From Callorhinus ursinus (Eukaryota; Chordata; Mammalia; Carnivora; Otariidae): 64,000 nucleotides of DNA. The stretch lies in NCBI RefSeq assembly GCF_003265705.1, contig NW_020312788.1, forward strand, positions 9,001,122-9,065,121, in the 5' to 3' direction. Under the pieces are notes generated by a model. The model had not been told where the DNA came from and made no database searches. It worked only from the letters and a program-made list of their open reading frames with translations. Below, piece by piece: positions 45,814-57,727 of the stretch (position 1 is the stretch's first letter; each line of letters opens with the position of its first letter). The translations under genes and the position numbers were made by a program.

Positions 45814-48160
45814 AATATGTACTTAAAAGTCCTCAAGGGAGCACATTAAATTGCTAAAAGTTATTATCACTGGGATTTTAGTTGGAGAGGATGGCCAAGG
45901 AGGACTTTCTCCAAAATTATTTCTCCTAAGTGATGAAAATGAAACTAAACACAAAACATCAATTTTAAATTTAAAAATCACAGCACTACTCCTCTCTTTC
46001 CCTCCAAAAGCAATCACTGTTGGGTATACAAGAACAAATAAAACAGTATAAATAAAACCTTAGCAACAAGAGCCCCTTTGTAAATAACATCAAAATAAAT
46101 GCTGATTACAGGTATGCAATTTCAGTCTGTGGCACAGAAGACTTCAGAAACAGGAAATAAGGAAGGAAGAAAAACAATCTTTTTTTCCACTCAACTGACC
46201 TTAGGATTCTTAATTTCTCTGTATTTGAAAGTTACAATATTTATTCAGTTTCCATTTTTATTGAATTCCAGATATCTTACTGTTACTGCTTTGAGGACAA
46301 AAAGTAATTGCTACATCATATTCACATACACAAATATTTTTGCTTAGTGACAATTTCACATTCAATCCTTTTCATGTATAAACACATGGAGATTTAAACA
46401 GATGACTGAATTCTAGTGTAAAAGCCACAGTGACTTTGAATACAGAAATACAAAAAGTATTTAGCGTTGACATACTAAGATTTTTTAAATAAGCCATCTC
46501 AATATCATTAACATTCAGCAATTTTAAACCAAAACAATTATCTGGATAAAGAGAAATTCTGCACATTTATTTTCTGTTGACTGATGGTTACTTTTAAGTT
46601 TCAAATTGGGTTAAGAAGGTTTTAAATCCTGTTTCAAATTAATTAAGTGAAGTAGCAAACTCAGATCAAAGAAGAATCTGAATTATTCTGGTCACAGTCA
46701 TAAACAAAACAGTTGTTTTATTTCCATGTTTCTCTGTTAAGGTCTTTGTCCTTACCATGTTTGGTTTTCCTTTTCCTTCTAACATAAATTCCTTCCTATA
46801 AAAAAGTATACACAGAAACAGAAAGGCTCTACTCCTTTTAGTCTTCTATTTTTTTTTAACAATCTGCTGTAGTTTTTGAATTTCATTCATTTTATGGTGT
46901 GCTGCTTTAACACCATGAAGTCTATAAGAAGTAAAAGATGGGTTAGGCCTTAGGCATCATGAAGTATATTTGAGGGAAAAAACTGTACAGATAAGAATAG
47001 TACAAACATATGAGTTGTACATACAAGTTTAATGGGAGTTGAGGGGTCTGAACTCTCATGAAGATTTTCATGGTTAATTTCTAAGTTCAAATTATTGGTT
47101 TCACTGACCCCCAGATTTGACTTTTTTATTTACACTAAGCAGCTATAATATCAGGTCATATGTAATAAATGATGTGTCTCAAAGTCACATGTGTTCTAAA
47201 CGAAATTATTGGAGAATGTAGGAAAGGTGAGTAATAAAAGGAAAGAAGGTGTCACCTGGAAAAGTCAGCTGTCTCTCAAAAGTCCTCAAAGATTGGCATT
47301 ACCTTAGTAAATGTGTCAAGTTTTGAGTATTTCTCTTAAACTTGCACCCTTAGAAATATAATTCTGTTTGCTTGCTCAGATCTATTAGTACATAATACAT
47401 AGCTACTGAGGTACTGTCTCCAGTACATCACCTATGAAAAGCCAAATTGCAACGAGAAGTTTGTTTAACAAGCACAGCACCAAACCTAGATGAGTTAGCT
47501 TTAAGATTAAAAAACTTGATTGTGTAAAGATATCCCTTCTATATCTAGGTAGGTCACTGGAGGTGTTGGATAGGTGAATCATTCAATTGCCTGTCTATAC
47601 TGAACTGAATGGAACTATCAACATTTGCCTTAGTGGTCTTCCTTTGTCCATGTTCTCCTAGCTGCCAACTATTTCCCCTTCTTCTTTAGCAATGTTAATA
47701 CTCAGATTGGTTTTAATAAACTTTTTTAGGCTTGGGATCCATTTGGTTCCTTTAAAGCAATGTTTCATATCTTTATGTATTGTGTTGGCTTTAAGGTTTG
47801 ACTCTCACAAGGCACTGTCACCTCCTTATACTCAATACTCAGGGTGCAACTCACTGCAACAAAATTCTATCATAATGCACATAAGAATTATTTTTCTCAC
47901 AATGGGATGAGTCAAATATGTTCAACGCTCAAAATTTTAGCCTATAGGAAAATGTACCACAATATTTAACTATTTGCATATTTTTTCTTTAAGTAATTAT
48001 ATTATTTTATATTTCTGTATACCTACATAAAATTTGTTAAAGTCTCTGAAAAATGCTGATTTATAAAAAGGCAGAAGGTCAGACTCCTATGTGTGGAACC
48101 ACATGTTTACAAGTCCTTCTTCTGGAGTTAATGTAGACTCCACTTAGCTTTTTCTTTTCT
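45814..48160. other. 2.3 kb repeat-poor sequence
   Basis: No named repeat and no gene found. Frames up to 82 codons (46099-46347) are unremarkable. Confidence 0.45.
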
Positions 48161-48460
48161 TTTAAGGAGAATTTAAGTCTTACTTCATAAGTGAAATTTT
48201 CCTCAACAGCCCTGTACTTAGGTGATGACTCCTCTTCTCTCTAGAGCTCTGTGTCATTAACTCCACTCATTTGGCATTTAGCCTATGCATGTGGCCTCCA
48301 AACCCATAACATTTTATTTGAATTTCTATTAGGCCAGTTTACCATTGATGAATTTGTTTCATAACATTAATGTACATGTTTTACTTCTTAGCCTATAAAC
48401 TCCTCAAGAGAAAGGATTTTTAATTTTCATTAACAAACATTCAATTAATGTTTCCTGAGA
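48160..48460 (+). mobile_element. Possible L2 LINE relic
   Basis: 'ttcctcaacagccctgtact', 'tagagctctgtgtcattaac' and 'gcctataaactcctcaagag' follow L2 3' order loosely. Confidence 0.4.
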
Positions 48461-50690
48461 GGGAATGAAAGGCTATCTCCTCAATAAGATTATAAACCTC
48501 CTGAGAGCAGGAAATATATTTTAGGATTCTTTAAAATCATAGAATTGAGTGCATAAAAGCTCAATAATATTTATTTTTTCTTAATGAGGATAATATTAAT
48601 TACATATCCACAGGAACACAGACTCTAATTTTTTAAATTAAATTCAAAACATTTTTTCTTTTTTAAGAGAATAAACTCGGGCTAAATTTGTATAAATGTA
48701 CTTTTCATTTTCCTATGTACAATGACAGTTTATACTTGCATCTCACTTCCTCATATCTGATTGCAGAAAATGAAGCACAATTTAAAATATATATAGTCTT
48801 TATATATACACACAAACATATATATATAGTCTATATTCACATGGAAATAAAATTAATATCTATATTAATATGATTATTACCTCTTTCAAATTCCAGTATA
48901 AGAGAATTCATTTTATGGTGTTGATCCCAGACCTTTTAGTATACAAATGGCACCTGCCATAAGTATAAAAAACACCAAATAAGCAAGGTTCTGTATTAGT
49001 CGTTAGGGGACAACACAGACAGATTAAGCAGGCTCACACACTATGATTTAAGACACAAGAAAAATGTCAAATGTGCCTGAAATTCTCAGTATCAGCTGTC
49101 ATTCCATATTTTACTGGGTTAAGAAATTATGTTGCTTAGATTAAACTTTTAAGTTTATTTTGAAGATTAGTATATGCCACGAATCCACTACTCTCTTTGG
49201 AGAACAGGAAAGTTTTAAGTAGCCTGGGGTGCTCAGAGCAGAGCATGCCAAAGAGAACCTGGATAAGAATCTGAATGGGAATGCAACAAAAGAAAAGGTG
49301 AAAAAAGGTGCAGAGATGTATTTGTTTTACTTCACGATTTTGCCAAGAGTCTGCCATACTTATTGCATAGTTGACTTGCCCACCACACCACCACAATGTT
49401 AATTTAACTAGCAGAAAAATTTGGTACCTCAAAACATTAATAAAAAATATACTATAACATCTGGAAAGATCTTGCTTTTATAAGTCTATGATATCTAAAT
49501 CTTAACGACCAGAAAATCAATAATCGCTGGTAGGGCAGTACTTAACTTGTTTTCATAATTTTCCCCAACTAATGAAGCCAACCACTAAATTCCATTCACA
49601 ACATTGTGAATGTAAGTTATTCTTTAGTTGTAAATGAAAGACTAAAGAAAGGACATAAAAGCACCAAGAGATATTTTAGTCACCTTCTACTCAATAAAAA
49701 TATTTTTTCCTTAATACTAAAGAGATAGTTCTAAAACATAATTTTTGAAATGTAGTTTTGATTATAAAACAGTTTACCTAATAAATTAAGGAAAATATGT
49801 GAAATAATATAGCAGTTATTGGTCTTAGCTATTAAACCTCAGTGAGTGCTAATGCATTTCAGACTTCACACAGGAGATAGATATAGAGACTCTATTTGGG
49901 TCAATAACTTTATAATCCTTACTCTATGATATACTTTTCATTATCCTAGATACAAAAAATGAAGAAAATATTCTTTATTCAAGGCTTTAAAATGACAAAA
50001 TTATAAGCAATAGCAAGAGGTCACTAAGTCAAATGATTCTACTTCAGTGAGGATTAACACCTAAGCCTTCTAAAGCAGGTAATTTTTCTAACCTATTTTT
50101 AGACAGGATAGAAAATGGAGATTTTTTTTCCTTGGTAACTAGTGTTTACTTCAAGAACAAAAATCTTTTAAACTTTGTTTATAAGTAACTTCCTTACTAT
50201 AATTAAGCACATTTCCTTTCATTCTGATCACTAAATAAAATGTAATTATACTGTTGTTTTTTATGAACAATAAAAAATAATTACATTGGGAGAAAGATGA
50301 ACATTGTTTACCATGTTTCTTAACATGAAAACATTGCTTAATAAATATCTACAAGGCATTTTCTTTGGAAAAAGTATAGATTAGAGAGGGAAAACCAGTG
50401 AAATTAGGAAAGGCTATATTAAAGTTTTAAATTATTATAACTCACTTTATTACATAAATAAACTGGCACTTGCAAAATTGGCTTATATGTTCATTTCAAT
50501 TTATAAATCCAAGATATTATTTTAAAATCATATCTCTTCCTAATTACTAAAATATTCTTGTTTATTACAGAAAACATGAAAAAACGAAGAGCACAAAGAA
50601 GAAAAACTTATTTACAGTTTTAACACATTCAGAGAGCCGCTGCAAACATTATGATGTTTAAATACACAAAATCATAATATATATGAATTT
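48461..50690. other. 2.2 kb without recognised features
   Basis: A (TA/CA)n run lies at 48787-48830. A minus-strand frame of 98 codons (49136-49432) has no recognisable domain and is most likely chance. Confidence 0.45.
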
Positions 50691-50701
50691 TGTAAGTTTT
50701 T

Positions 50702-50878
50702 TAAAAGACTTTATTTATTATTGGAGAGATAGCACAAGCAGAGGGAGGAGCAGAGGGAGAGACAAAAGCAGACAACCTGCTGAGTCTAGAGCCTGAAGGG
50801 GGATTGATCCCAGGATCCTGAGATCATGGCCTGAGCCAAAGTCAGATGCTTAACAGACTGAGCCACCCAGGCGCCCCA
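50702..50878 (-). mobile_element. CAN SINE
   Basis: Antisense; tail 'aaaagactttatttattatt', head 'ctgagccacccaggcgcccc'. Weak duplication 'gtaagtttttt' against 'gtaaccttttt' (50879-50889). Confidence 0.93.
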
Positions 50879-50999
50879 GTAACCTTTTTTTTCACTTAGG
50901 AATTCATCATACATGCTTTCTGACATTTTCTCTAAAAGTCTTCTCCAACCTAATACTAATGGCAACACATCAATCTATCACAAGGACATACCTAATTAA

Positions 51000-51785
51000 T
51001 TAACCAATATCATTTCCCATTATTTTGCTGATGTAAATACTATTGCTACGATATGGCCCCTACTCAAAATTTTGCTCAGGCTTCTGATTATTTTTTTCCT
51101 TTAAAAGTATTACTAGAAGTAAATTTTTCTTTTTTTTTTTAAAGATTTTATTTATTTATTTGAGAGAGAGAATGAGAGAGAGAGAGCATGAGAGGAGGGA
51201 GGGTCGGAGGGAGAAGCAGACTCCCTGCTGAGCAGGGAGCCTGATGCCGGACTCGATCCTGGGATTCCAGATCATGACCTGAGCCAGTTGCTTAACCAAC
51301 TGAGCCACCCAGGTGCCCCGAAGTAAAATTTTTCTGACAGAAGAAATTAACACTTCCAGTACATGTTGCCAAGGCATCTTCTAAGAAGAATGAAACTACT
51401 TAATTGGTAGCTGTAAGTAAATAAATGGTAGCGCCCCTTTCCCTTACCCTTGCCTCAGTACTGGTTATTATCAATCTTTTAATATTTAACAAGTTGATAT
51501 TTGAAAAAATATATCTCAATTTTGTACTAATTTACTATTCCTATTTCTATTGCTATTGAGTCTATTTGCAAATTTTTTGAGAACTGCTTTTTCTCTTTAT
51601 TCTTCCACAAGGACATTGACAATGTGGTTTGTAAACTTCCTCTCTCAAGTCTCAAGTCTAAGGAATTTGATTTGAAGATTGTTTATAAAGTGTTTTATGT
51701 ACTAAAAATATCAACCCTTGATAGCACATATGTTGTAAATCTTTTTCCAAGTTTGTCATTTGAGTTTTAATTTTATTTATTCTAT
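51000..51785 (-). mobile_element. Old LINE-1 (L1M/HAL1-like) ORF2 end with SINE insertion
   Basis: Antisense: 'ctggttattatcaatctttt', then 'tatcaacccttgatagcaca', 'tatgttgtaaatctttttcc' and 'aagtttgtcatttgagtttt' follow L1M ORF2 order. The SINE at 51131-51319 interrupts it. Left boundary uncertain. Confidence 0.65.
51131..51319 (-). mobile_element. CAN SINE
   Basis: Antisense; head 'ctgagccacccaggtgcccc'. Duplication 'gaagtaaatttttct' (51116-51130) and 'gaagtaaaatttttct' (51320-51335). Confidence 0.96.
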
Positions 51786-51789
51786 TTTT

Positions 51790-52050
51790 AATAATTTCCC
51801 CCTTGAACCTCAGGTAACTCAGCTTCAAACAGATTCTCTCTCTTCTAGCTTTCCTTTCTCCACCTTCTCATTGAGACCTACCTCCTGTGCTCTCAGGACT
51901 TTGTATTTTATTATGGTACTTGCTTGTCCATTCTCACCATCGGACTATGATCTCCACGAAGACAAGAATGTGCCTTTCTTAATATTATAGTACATAATCT
52001 CTAGTAGATGTTTAATAAATATATACCAGATGAATTAAAGAATATGTCTT
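51790..52050 (+). mobile_element. L2 LINE 3' end
   Basis: 'ctatgatctccacgaagaca' with 'agaatgtgcctttctt' and 'gtagatgtttaataaatata' form the sense L2 3' end. Confidence 0.72.
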
Positions 52051-52269
52051 CACTCTAGTGCTCTGGTATTCATGTTTCCAGAGGAAAAAACTTCTTAATA
52101 ACAAAAATATTGCTTGAAAAATATCATATTTAGTGATTTCATAACATCTCCAGTCTCAAACCACAATATCTTCGACCTTAAATCATTCTGATGTATACTT
52201 AGAAATGTAGGAAGTTCTTTAGTTTTTCTAATCAAAAAGAAAATTAACATTAAGTAAAATACTGATTCT

Positions 52270-52390
52270 TTTTTTAATTAAAAAATAACCCGACATTCAA
52301 TACTGTATTAGTTTCAGGTATACAACATAGTGATTTGATATTTGTATAGATCACAAAATGGTCACCACAATAAGTCTAGTTATTTTAAGC
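52270..52390 (-). mobile_element. LINE-1 3' UTR fragment
   Basis: 'tattagtttcaggtatacaa' with 'catagtgatttgatat' marks an antisense L1MA 3' UTR, truncated after about 120 bp. Confidence 0.75.
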
Positions 52391-52544
52391 TTCCTGATTA
52401 TACCTTTTATAACTTGACTATATTGAGTGAATTCCTGATAAGGTAATTGAAAAAGTTCTTGATAAGTTTTGGGTAAATGTAATTGGAATCTTGGATCATA
52501 ATTATCAGGATATAAAAGAAAGGTGAAAATTCATTTTTGTGTAG

Positions 52545-52800
52545 TAGTTAAAAGCACAGTTAAGTCAAAGGCTCAAGCTCAAATACCAACCTCACCACTT
52601 ATTAGTGTGTAATATTGGACAAATTATTTAATCTCTCTAAACTTTAATTTCTTTATCCATACAATGGGATTAGTCATGCTATATACCTCACAGAATGATA
52701 GAGAGGATTATATGAGATGACATATGTAATGCACTTAACACAGAATCTAGAACATGGTAAGCATTCGATAATGGTAGTTGTTATCAGTTATTATTATTAG
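52545..52800 (+). mobile_element. MIR SINE relic
   Basis: Near full-length: 'tagttaaaagcacagttaag', 'tctctaaactttaatttctt', 'agaggattatatgagatgac', ending in 'ttattattattagtagtag'. Confidence 0.9.
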
Positions 52801-53209
52801 TAGTAGTTTTTAACTGATCTGTGTCTTTAAAGAATCATTAACCATAAATGAATATATAATCCCTGCTGGTAATCACCATGGATCTAACAAAATTGACTTT
52901 CCCAGGTGATAAGCTCAGTTGCAAGTCAACGCCTGCAATTGTTTCTCTGTGGAGTCCATGTGTGAACCCGTTGCTTACCCTCTCTCCTTATAGCATCTTA
53001 ACATGTATAGCATATGACTCCTTAACTGGCCCCTTTTTGGAACTCATAATCAGCAATTCTGGAAGATGACTACCTGTTTCTATTATCCTCTCCCCAGCAC
53101 CCTGAATGATTATGTAAAAAACCTGTATTTTAGGTTATAGCATCCCAAGCCTTTGGCCTATATTTGTAAAAAACCACCACGCATGATGTAAGAACAAAGA
53201 CACAGAAGA
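52801..53209. other. No recognised features
   Basis: Single-copy-looking sequence; a 63-codon frame at 52878-53069 has no family resemblance. Confidence 0.4.
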
Positions 53210-53372
53210 AACTTCATTTTATTTACTAACCTCTTCTGAGCATTTAATCCCTGCAATAAACCTATGAGATGGATATTATTTCTACATTTTACAGTTGAGA
53301 AAAACCAAGGCTCAGATAGATCAAGTATATTATCCAAGATCACACAGCTACCTAAGTGGCAAAATTCTTTCT
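53210..53372 (-). mobile_element. MIR SINE relic
   Basis: Antisense MIR: 'gcaataaacctatgagatgg', 'acattttacagttgagaaaa', 'tccaagatcacacagctacc'. Confidence 0.87.
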
Positions 53373-53986
53373 CTTTCCTCTTATAAAACCCTATCCCCAG
53401 ACAAACATCATCTTCTCAAATCCTTATTCAAGCCCTTCAAGTATGGCCCTACTTTCTAGCTGTAGCTGGGAATATATCTTTCATTATTCTCTGCAGGGCA
53501 CTTTTCCAGAAAATTTTCTGAAGGAGCAGAACTAAAAAAAGGAATATGGAGAACTCAAATAGACTGTAAGGAGGGGAAAAATGGATAATCACGATTCCCA
53601 AGCAGGAAAAAAAATGGCCACAATAGCCAAAAGGTAGAAACAATCCAAAAACCTATCAATAAGTGGATGGATAAACAAATTTCAATATATTCATATAATA
53701 GAAGATTATTCCACCTTATAAAGGAATAGAATTCTGATACATGTTTTAACATTGGTGAACCTTGCAAACATGCTAAATAAAATAAGCCAAACACAAAAGA
53801 AAAAACACTGTGATTCCACTTCTATGAGGAACCTAGAATCATAAAATTTATAGAAAAAGAAAGTAGAAGAGTGATTACCAAAGATTGTGGGGGAAAGAAA
53901 AATGGGGAATTAATGTTCAATGGCTACAGAATTTCAGAATGCGATTATGGAAAAGTTCTAAAGATGAACAGTGGCAATGGTTACAT

Positions 53987-54004
53987 AACAATGTGATTGT
54001 ACTT
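53987..54004. repeat. Target-site duplication of the EEF1A1 retrocopy
   Basis: 'aacaatgtgattgtactt' here is repeated perfectly at 55749-55766. The last three bases overlap the first bases of the transcript (CTT), so the exact 5' junction is ambiguous by a few bases. Confidence 0.97.
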
Positions 54005-55750
54005 TTTTGCAACGGGTTTGCCGCCAGAACACAGGTGTCGTGAAAACCACCGCTCAACCTAAACCAAAATGGGAAAGGAAAAGACTCACATCAACATCAT
54101 CGTCATTGGACACGTAGATTCGGGCAAGTCTACCACTACTGGTCATCTGATCTACAAATGTGGTGGGAGCGACAAAAGAACTATCGAAAAATTTGAGAAG
54201 GAGGCTGCTGAGATGGGAAAGGGCTCCTTCAAGTATGCCTGGGTCTTGGATAAACTGAAAGCTGAACGTGAACGTGGTATCACCATTGATATCTCCCTGT
54301 GGAAATTCGAGACCAGCAAGTATTACGTGACCATCATTGATGCCCCAGGACACAGAGACTCTATCAAAAACATGATTACAGGCACATCTCAGGCTGACTG
54401 TGCTGTCCTGATTGTTGCTGCTGGTGTTGGTGAATGTGAAGCCGGTATCTCCAAGAATGGGCAGACCCGTGAGCATGCCCTTCTGGCTTACACACTGCGT
54501 GTAAAACGACTAATTGTTGGTGTTAACAAGATGGATTCCACTGAGCCACCCTACAGCCAGAAGAGATACGAGGAAATCATTAAGGAAGTCAGCACCTACA
54601 TTAAGAAAATTGGCTACAACCCCGACAGAGTAGCATTTGTGCCAATTTCTGGTTGGAACGGTGACAACATGCTGGAGCCAAGTGCTAACATGCCTTGGTT
54701 CAAGGGATGGAAAGTCACCCGTAAAGATGGGAGTGCCAGTGGAACCACACTGCTTGAAGCTCTGGATTGCATACTGCTACCAACTCGTCCAACTGACAAG
54801 CCCTTGCGTCTGCCTGTCCAGGACGTCTACAAAATTGGTGGTATTGGTACTGTCCCTGTAGGCCGAGTCGAGACTGGTGTTCTTAAACCTGGGATGGGGG
54901 TCACCTTTGCTCCAGTCAATGTTACAACTGAAGTAAAGTCTGTTGAAATGCACCATAAAGCTTTGAGTAAGGCTCTTCCTGGGGACAATGTGGGCTTCAG
55001 TGTCAAGAACGTATCTGTCAAAGATGTTCATCGTGGCAATGTGGCTGGAGACAGCAAAAATGACCCACCAATGGAAGCAGCTGGCTTCACGGCTCAGGTG
55101 TTTATCCTGACCCATCCAGTGGTGGATATGCACCTGTGCTGGATTGTCACATGGCTCACATTGCTTGCAAGTTTGCTGAGCTGAAGGAGAAAATAGATCG
55201 TCGATCTGGAAAAAAGCTGGAAGATGGTCCCAAGTTCTTGAAAAATGGTGATGCTGCCATTGTTGATATGGTTCCTGGCAAGCCTATGTGTGTTGAGAGC
55301 TTCTCTGACTATCCTCCTCTGGGCCGTTTTGCTGTTCGTGACATGAGACAGACGGTTGCTGTGGGTGTCATCAAAGCAGTGGACAAGAAGGCAGCTGGAG
55401 CTGGCAAGGTCACCAAGTCTGCCCAGAGAGCTCAGAAGGCTAAATGAATATTATCCCCAATACCTGCCATCCCAGTCTTAATCAGTGGTGGAAGAACGGT
55501 CTCAGAACTGTTTGTGTCAATTGGCCATTTAAGTTTAATAGTAAAAGACTGGTTAATGATAACAATGCATCGTAAAACCTTCAGAAGGAAAGGAGACTGT
55601 TTTGTGGACCATATTTTTTTTGTGTGTGTGTGGCAGTTTTAAGTTATTAGTTTTTAAAATCAGTACTTTTTAATGGAAACAACTTGACCAAAATTTGTCA
55701 CAGAATTCTGAGACCCATTAAAACAAAAGTTTAATGACAAAAAAAAAAAA
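54003..55750 (+). pseudogene. EEF1A1P: EEF1A1 processed pseudogene
   Basis: Retrocopy of the mRNA for translation elongation factor eEF1A1, the GTPase that carries aminoacyl-tRNA to the ribosome. It starts at the transcript's 5' terminal pyrimidine tract ('cttttttgcaacgggtttgc'). The ATG is at 54069, and it reads openly for about 350 codons with the nucleotide-binding motifs visible: [14 protein letters not shown] and NKMD. No introns are present. A 10-nt deletion at about 55118 (between 'atcca' and 'gtggtgg', relative to the gene as I know it) shifts the frame and ends it at 55184. The lost frame resumes at 55136-55447 with [19 protein letters not shown], giving roughly the normal 462 residues in total. 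The 3' UTR includes ATTAAA at 55717-55722, and 12 A's follow at 55739-55750. Flanked by 'aacaatgtgattgtactt' at 53987-54004 and 55749-55766. Substitutions such as Phe to Ser in DAPGHRDS are typical of a copy without selection. Promoterless, so most likely not expressed. Confidence 0.97.
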
Positions 55751-55809
55751 CAATGTGATTGTACTTAACACCACTGAGTTGTACACTCAAACAGGTTAAA
55801 ACAATATAT

Positions 55810-56632
55810 TTTTCCTTTTTATGAAGTATAGTTGACATACAATATTAGTTTCAGGTGTACAACATAGTGATTTGACATTTATATATATTACAAAAAGATC
55901 ACCACAATGTCTAGCTAGTGACCATCTGTCACTTTACATAGTTATTACAATATTATTGACTATATTCCCTATGCTGTACTTTACATCCCCATGACTTATT
56001 TGTTTCATACCTGGAACTTTGTACCTATTAATCCCTTTCACCTAGTCACTTATCTTTCAACTCTCCTTCCTTCTAGCAGCTTCCAGTTCATTCTCTGTCT
56101 TTATGAGTCTGTTTCTATTTTGTTTGTTCATCTGTTTTGGTTTTAGATTCAATATATAAGTGAAATCACACAATGTTTGTCTTTCTCTGACTTATTTCAC
56201 TTAGTATAACACCTTCTAGGTCTGTCCATGTTGTCATAAATGGCAAGAATTCACCTTTTTTATGGTTGAGTAATATTGTATTGTGTGTGTATCATATTTT
56301 CTTTATCCATTCATCTACTGATGGACATTTGGTTGCTTCCATATCTTGGCTATTGTAAATAATGCTGCAGTGAACATATGGGTACATACTATCTTTTCAA
56401 ATTAGTGTTTTTATTTTCCTCAGATAAATACCCAGAAGTGGAATTGCTAGATCATATGGTAGTTTTATTTTTAATTTTTTGAGGAACCTCCATACTATTT
56501 TCCATAATGGCTGCACCTATTTACATTCCCACCAACAAGTGCAGAAGGGTTCCCTTTTCTCCACACACTTGCGAACACTTGTTACACTTCTTCTCTTTTT
56601 GATAATAGCCATTCTGACTAGTGTGAGATTGT
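55810..56632 (-). mobile_element. LINE-1 (L1MA-like) 3' part
   Basis: Antisense: 'agtatagttgacatacaata', 'tagtttcaggtgtacaacat', 'tttatccattcatctactga', 'caccaacaagtgcagaaggg'. Inserted into the terminal 50 bp of the L1MB-like element. Confidence 0.88.
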
Positions 56633-56682
56633 ATGGTAAATCTTATCTTATGTAGATTTTACCACAATAAAAAAAATGGGGA

Positions 56683-57710
56683 AGTTTGGCAGTCTAAGAT
56701 GGCTATGCAGTAAGATCCTGAAATTGCCTCCTCCCACAGACACAAAAAAATGTACAGCTACATATAGCAAATTACCTCTAAAAAGACCTGAAAACTCCCT
56801 AAACAAGCTCCTCCATAACAAAGAATAAAAGGGCCACATTGAAACAGGTAGGAGAGGCAGAAACTCCACCCATGATCCTGCAACCAACAGTGGGAGAGAT
56901 CTCACAAATATGGAATTTCTCCCTGATGAAGAGGTTTGTGGCCCACATCAGGTACCCCAACTGTTGGGACCTATATTGGGAAGATGAACCCCCAAAACAT
57001 CTGGTTTTGAAAACCCTTGGGGCTGTAGGGAATCGAGACTCCACTCTTAAGTGGCTCAACATGCAGACTCACTCATCCTGAGACCCAGTGCAGAAGCATT
57101 AGTTTGAATACTGCCTAGACCATAAGTGAAGAAGATTAATCTGCTAATGTTAAAGCATCTGCTGGAAGGGCAGGACCCTGTTGGAACTCTCTCTGGGGAC
57201 AAAGATACTGGTGGATGTCATTTTGATGTTCTCCATTTACCCTATTAGCACTGGCACTAGCAGACATCATTTTTGCTCCATCTCTAACCTGCTAGCCCTA
57301 GTGTTCACAACTCACACCCACATGCCATTCCCCGCAGTGCTGCATAAGCCAGCTGGGTGAGCACCCGATCTCTCCCTGTCAAGATATGCAACACACACAG
57401 AGGAGTGTGTCCCTTGAGTGTCTGGCTGTGGTGGCCAAAAGGATTGAATTTCTGGGCCCTATAAATCCAAAACAATTGCAGAAAGTTCTTGACAGGCTAC
57501 CACCCCCAGGGCAATGCACAGACAGCAGACTGAAATATACTCTGAGTCTTCCTGTGTAAAAGGCATATCTACTTGACTTGGAGTTTCAGCCTGAGAGGCA
57601 GTCTTCAGGTTTACCACACATCAAGAGGTTACAGCTCTCATGTGGACTAATTACAGTTCACTGGTACCTCCTAGAAAGGAGCTCATAAACTCATCAAGAG
57701 CCCAGATTTT
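56683..57710 (+). mobile_element. Old LINE-1 (L1M) 5' UTR
   Basis: Begins 'ggcagtctaagatggctatg', followed by 'cctcctcccacagacacaaa', 'acagctacatatagcaaatt', 'gaccccccaaaacatctggt'-type sequence (actual 'aaacatctggttttgaaaac', near 56995). This is the L1M 5' UTR layout, roughly 1 kb, and it ends where the next LINE-1 begins. No ORF1 is seen. Confidence 0.72.
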
Positions 57711-57718
57711 GGGCAGAG

Positions 57719-57727
57719 CAAGATGGC
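57719..57727 (+). promoter_or_regulatory. YY1-type motif at the LINE-1 start
   Basis: 'caagatggc' lies nine bases from the apparent LINE-1 5' end. A YY1 site at the same place sets the transcription start of human L1, so an equivalent role is inferred here. A weaker 'ctaagatggc' marks the older 5' UTR at about 56697. Confidence 0.6.

Larger units (their letters stand above)
53595..56675 (+). mobile_element. LINE-1 (L1MB-like) 3' end in three pieces
   Basis: Sense L1 end: 53595-54004 ('acaatagccaaaaggtagaa', 'aataagtggatggataaaca'), 55767-55806 ('aacaccactgagttgtacac') and 56633-56675 ('tggtaaatcttatcttatgt', 'agattttaccacaataaaaa'). The EEF1A1 retrocopy separates the first two pieces. An antisense LINE-1 (55810-56632) separates the last two. 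Confidence 0.82.

Noticed and set aside
49136..49432. 98-codon minus-strand frame
   Set aside because: Hydrophobic chance frame in AT-rich DNA with no recognisable domain, promoter or splice context.
54054..54476. 140-codon antisense frame across the EEF1A1 copy
   Set aside because: It is the mirror of conserved EEF1A1 coding sequence. Such frames arise from codon bias, and it has no domain.
54069..55184. EEF1A1 as a functional gene
   Set aside because: No introns, a poly(A) tail, flanking duplication, a frame-shifting deletion and substitutions at conserved residues show a processed pseudogene.
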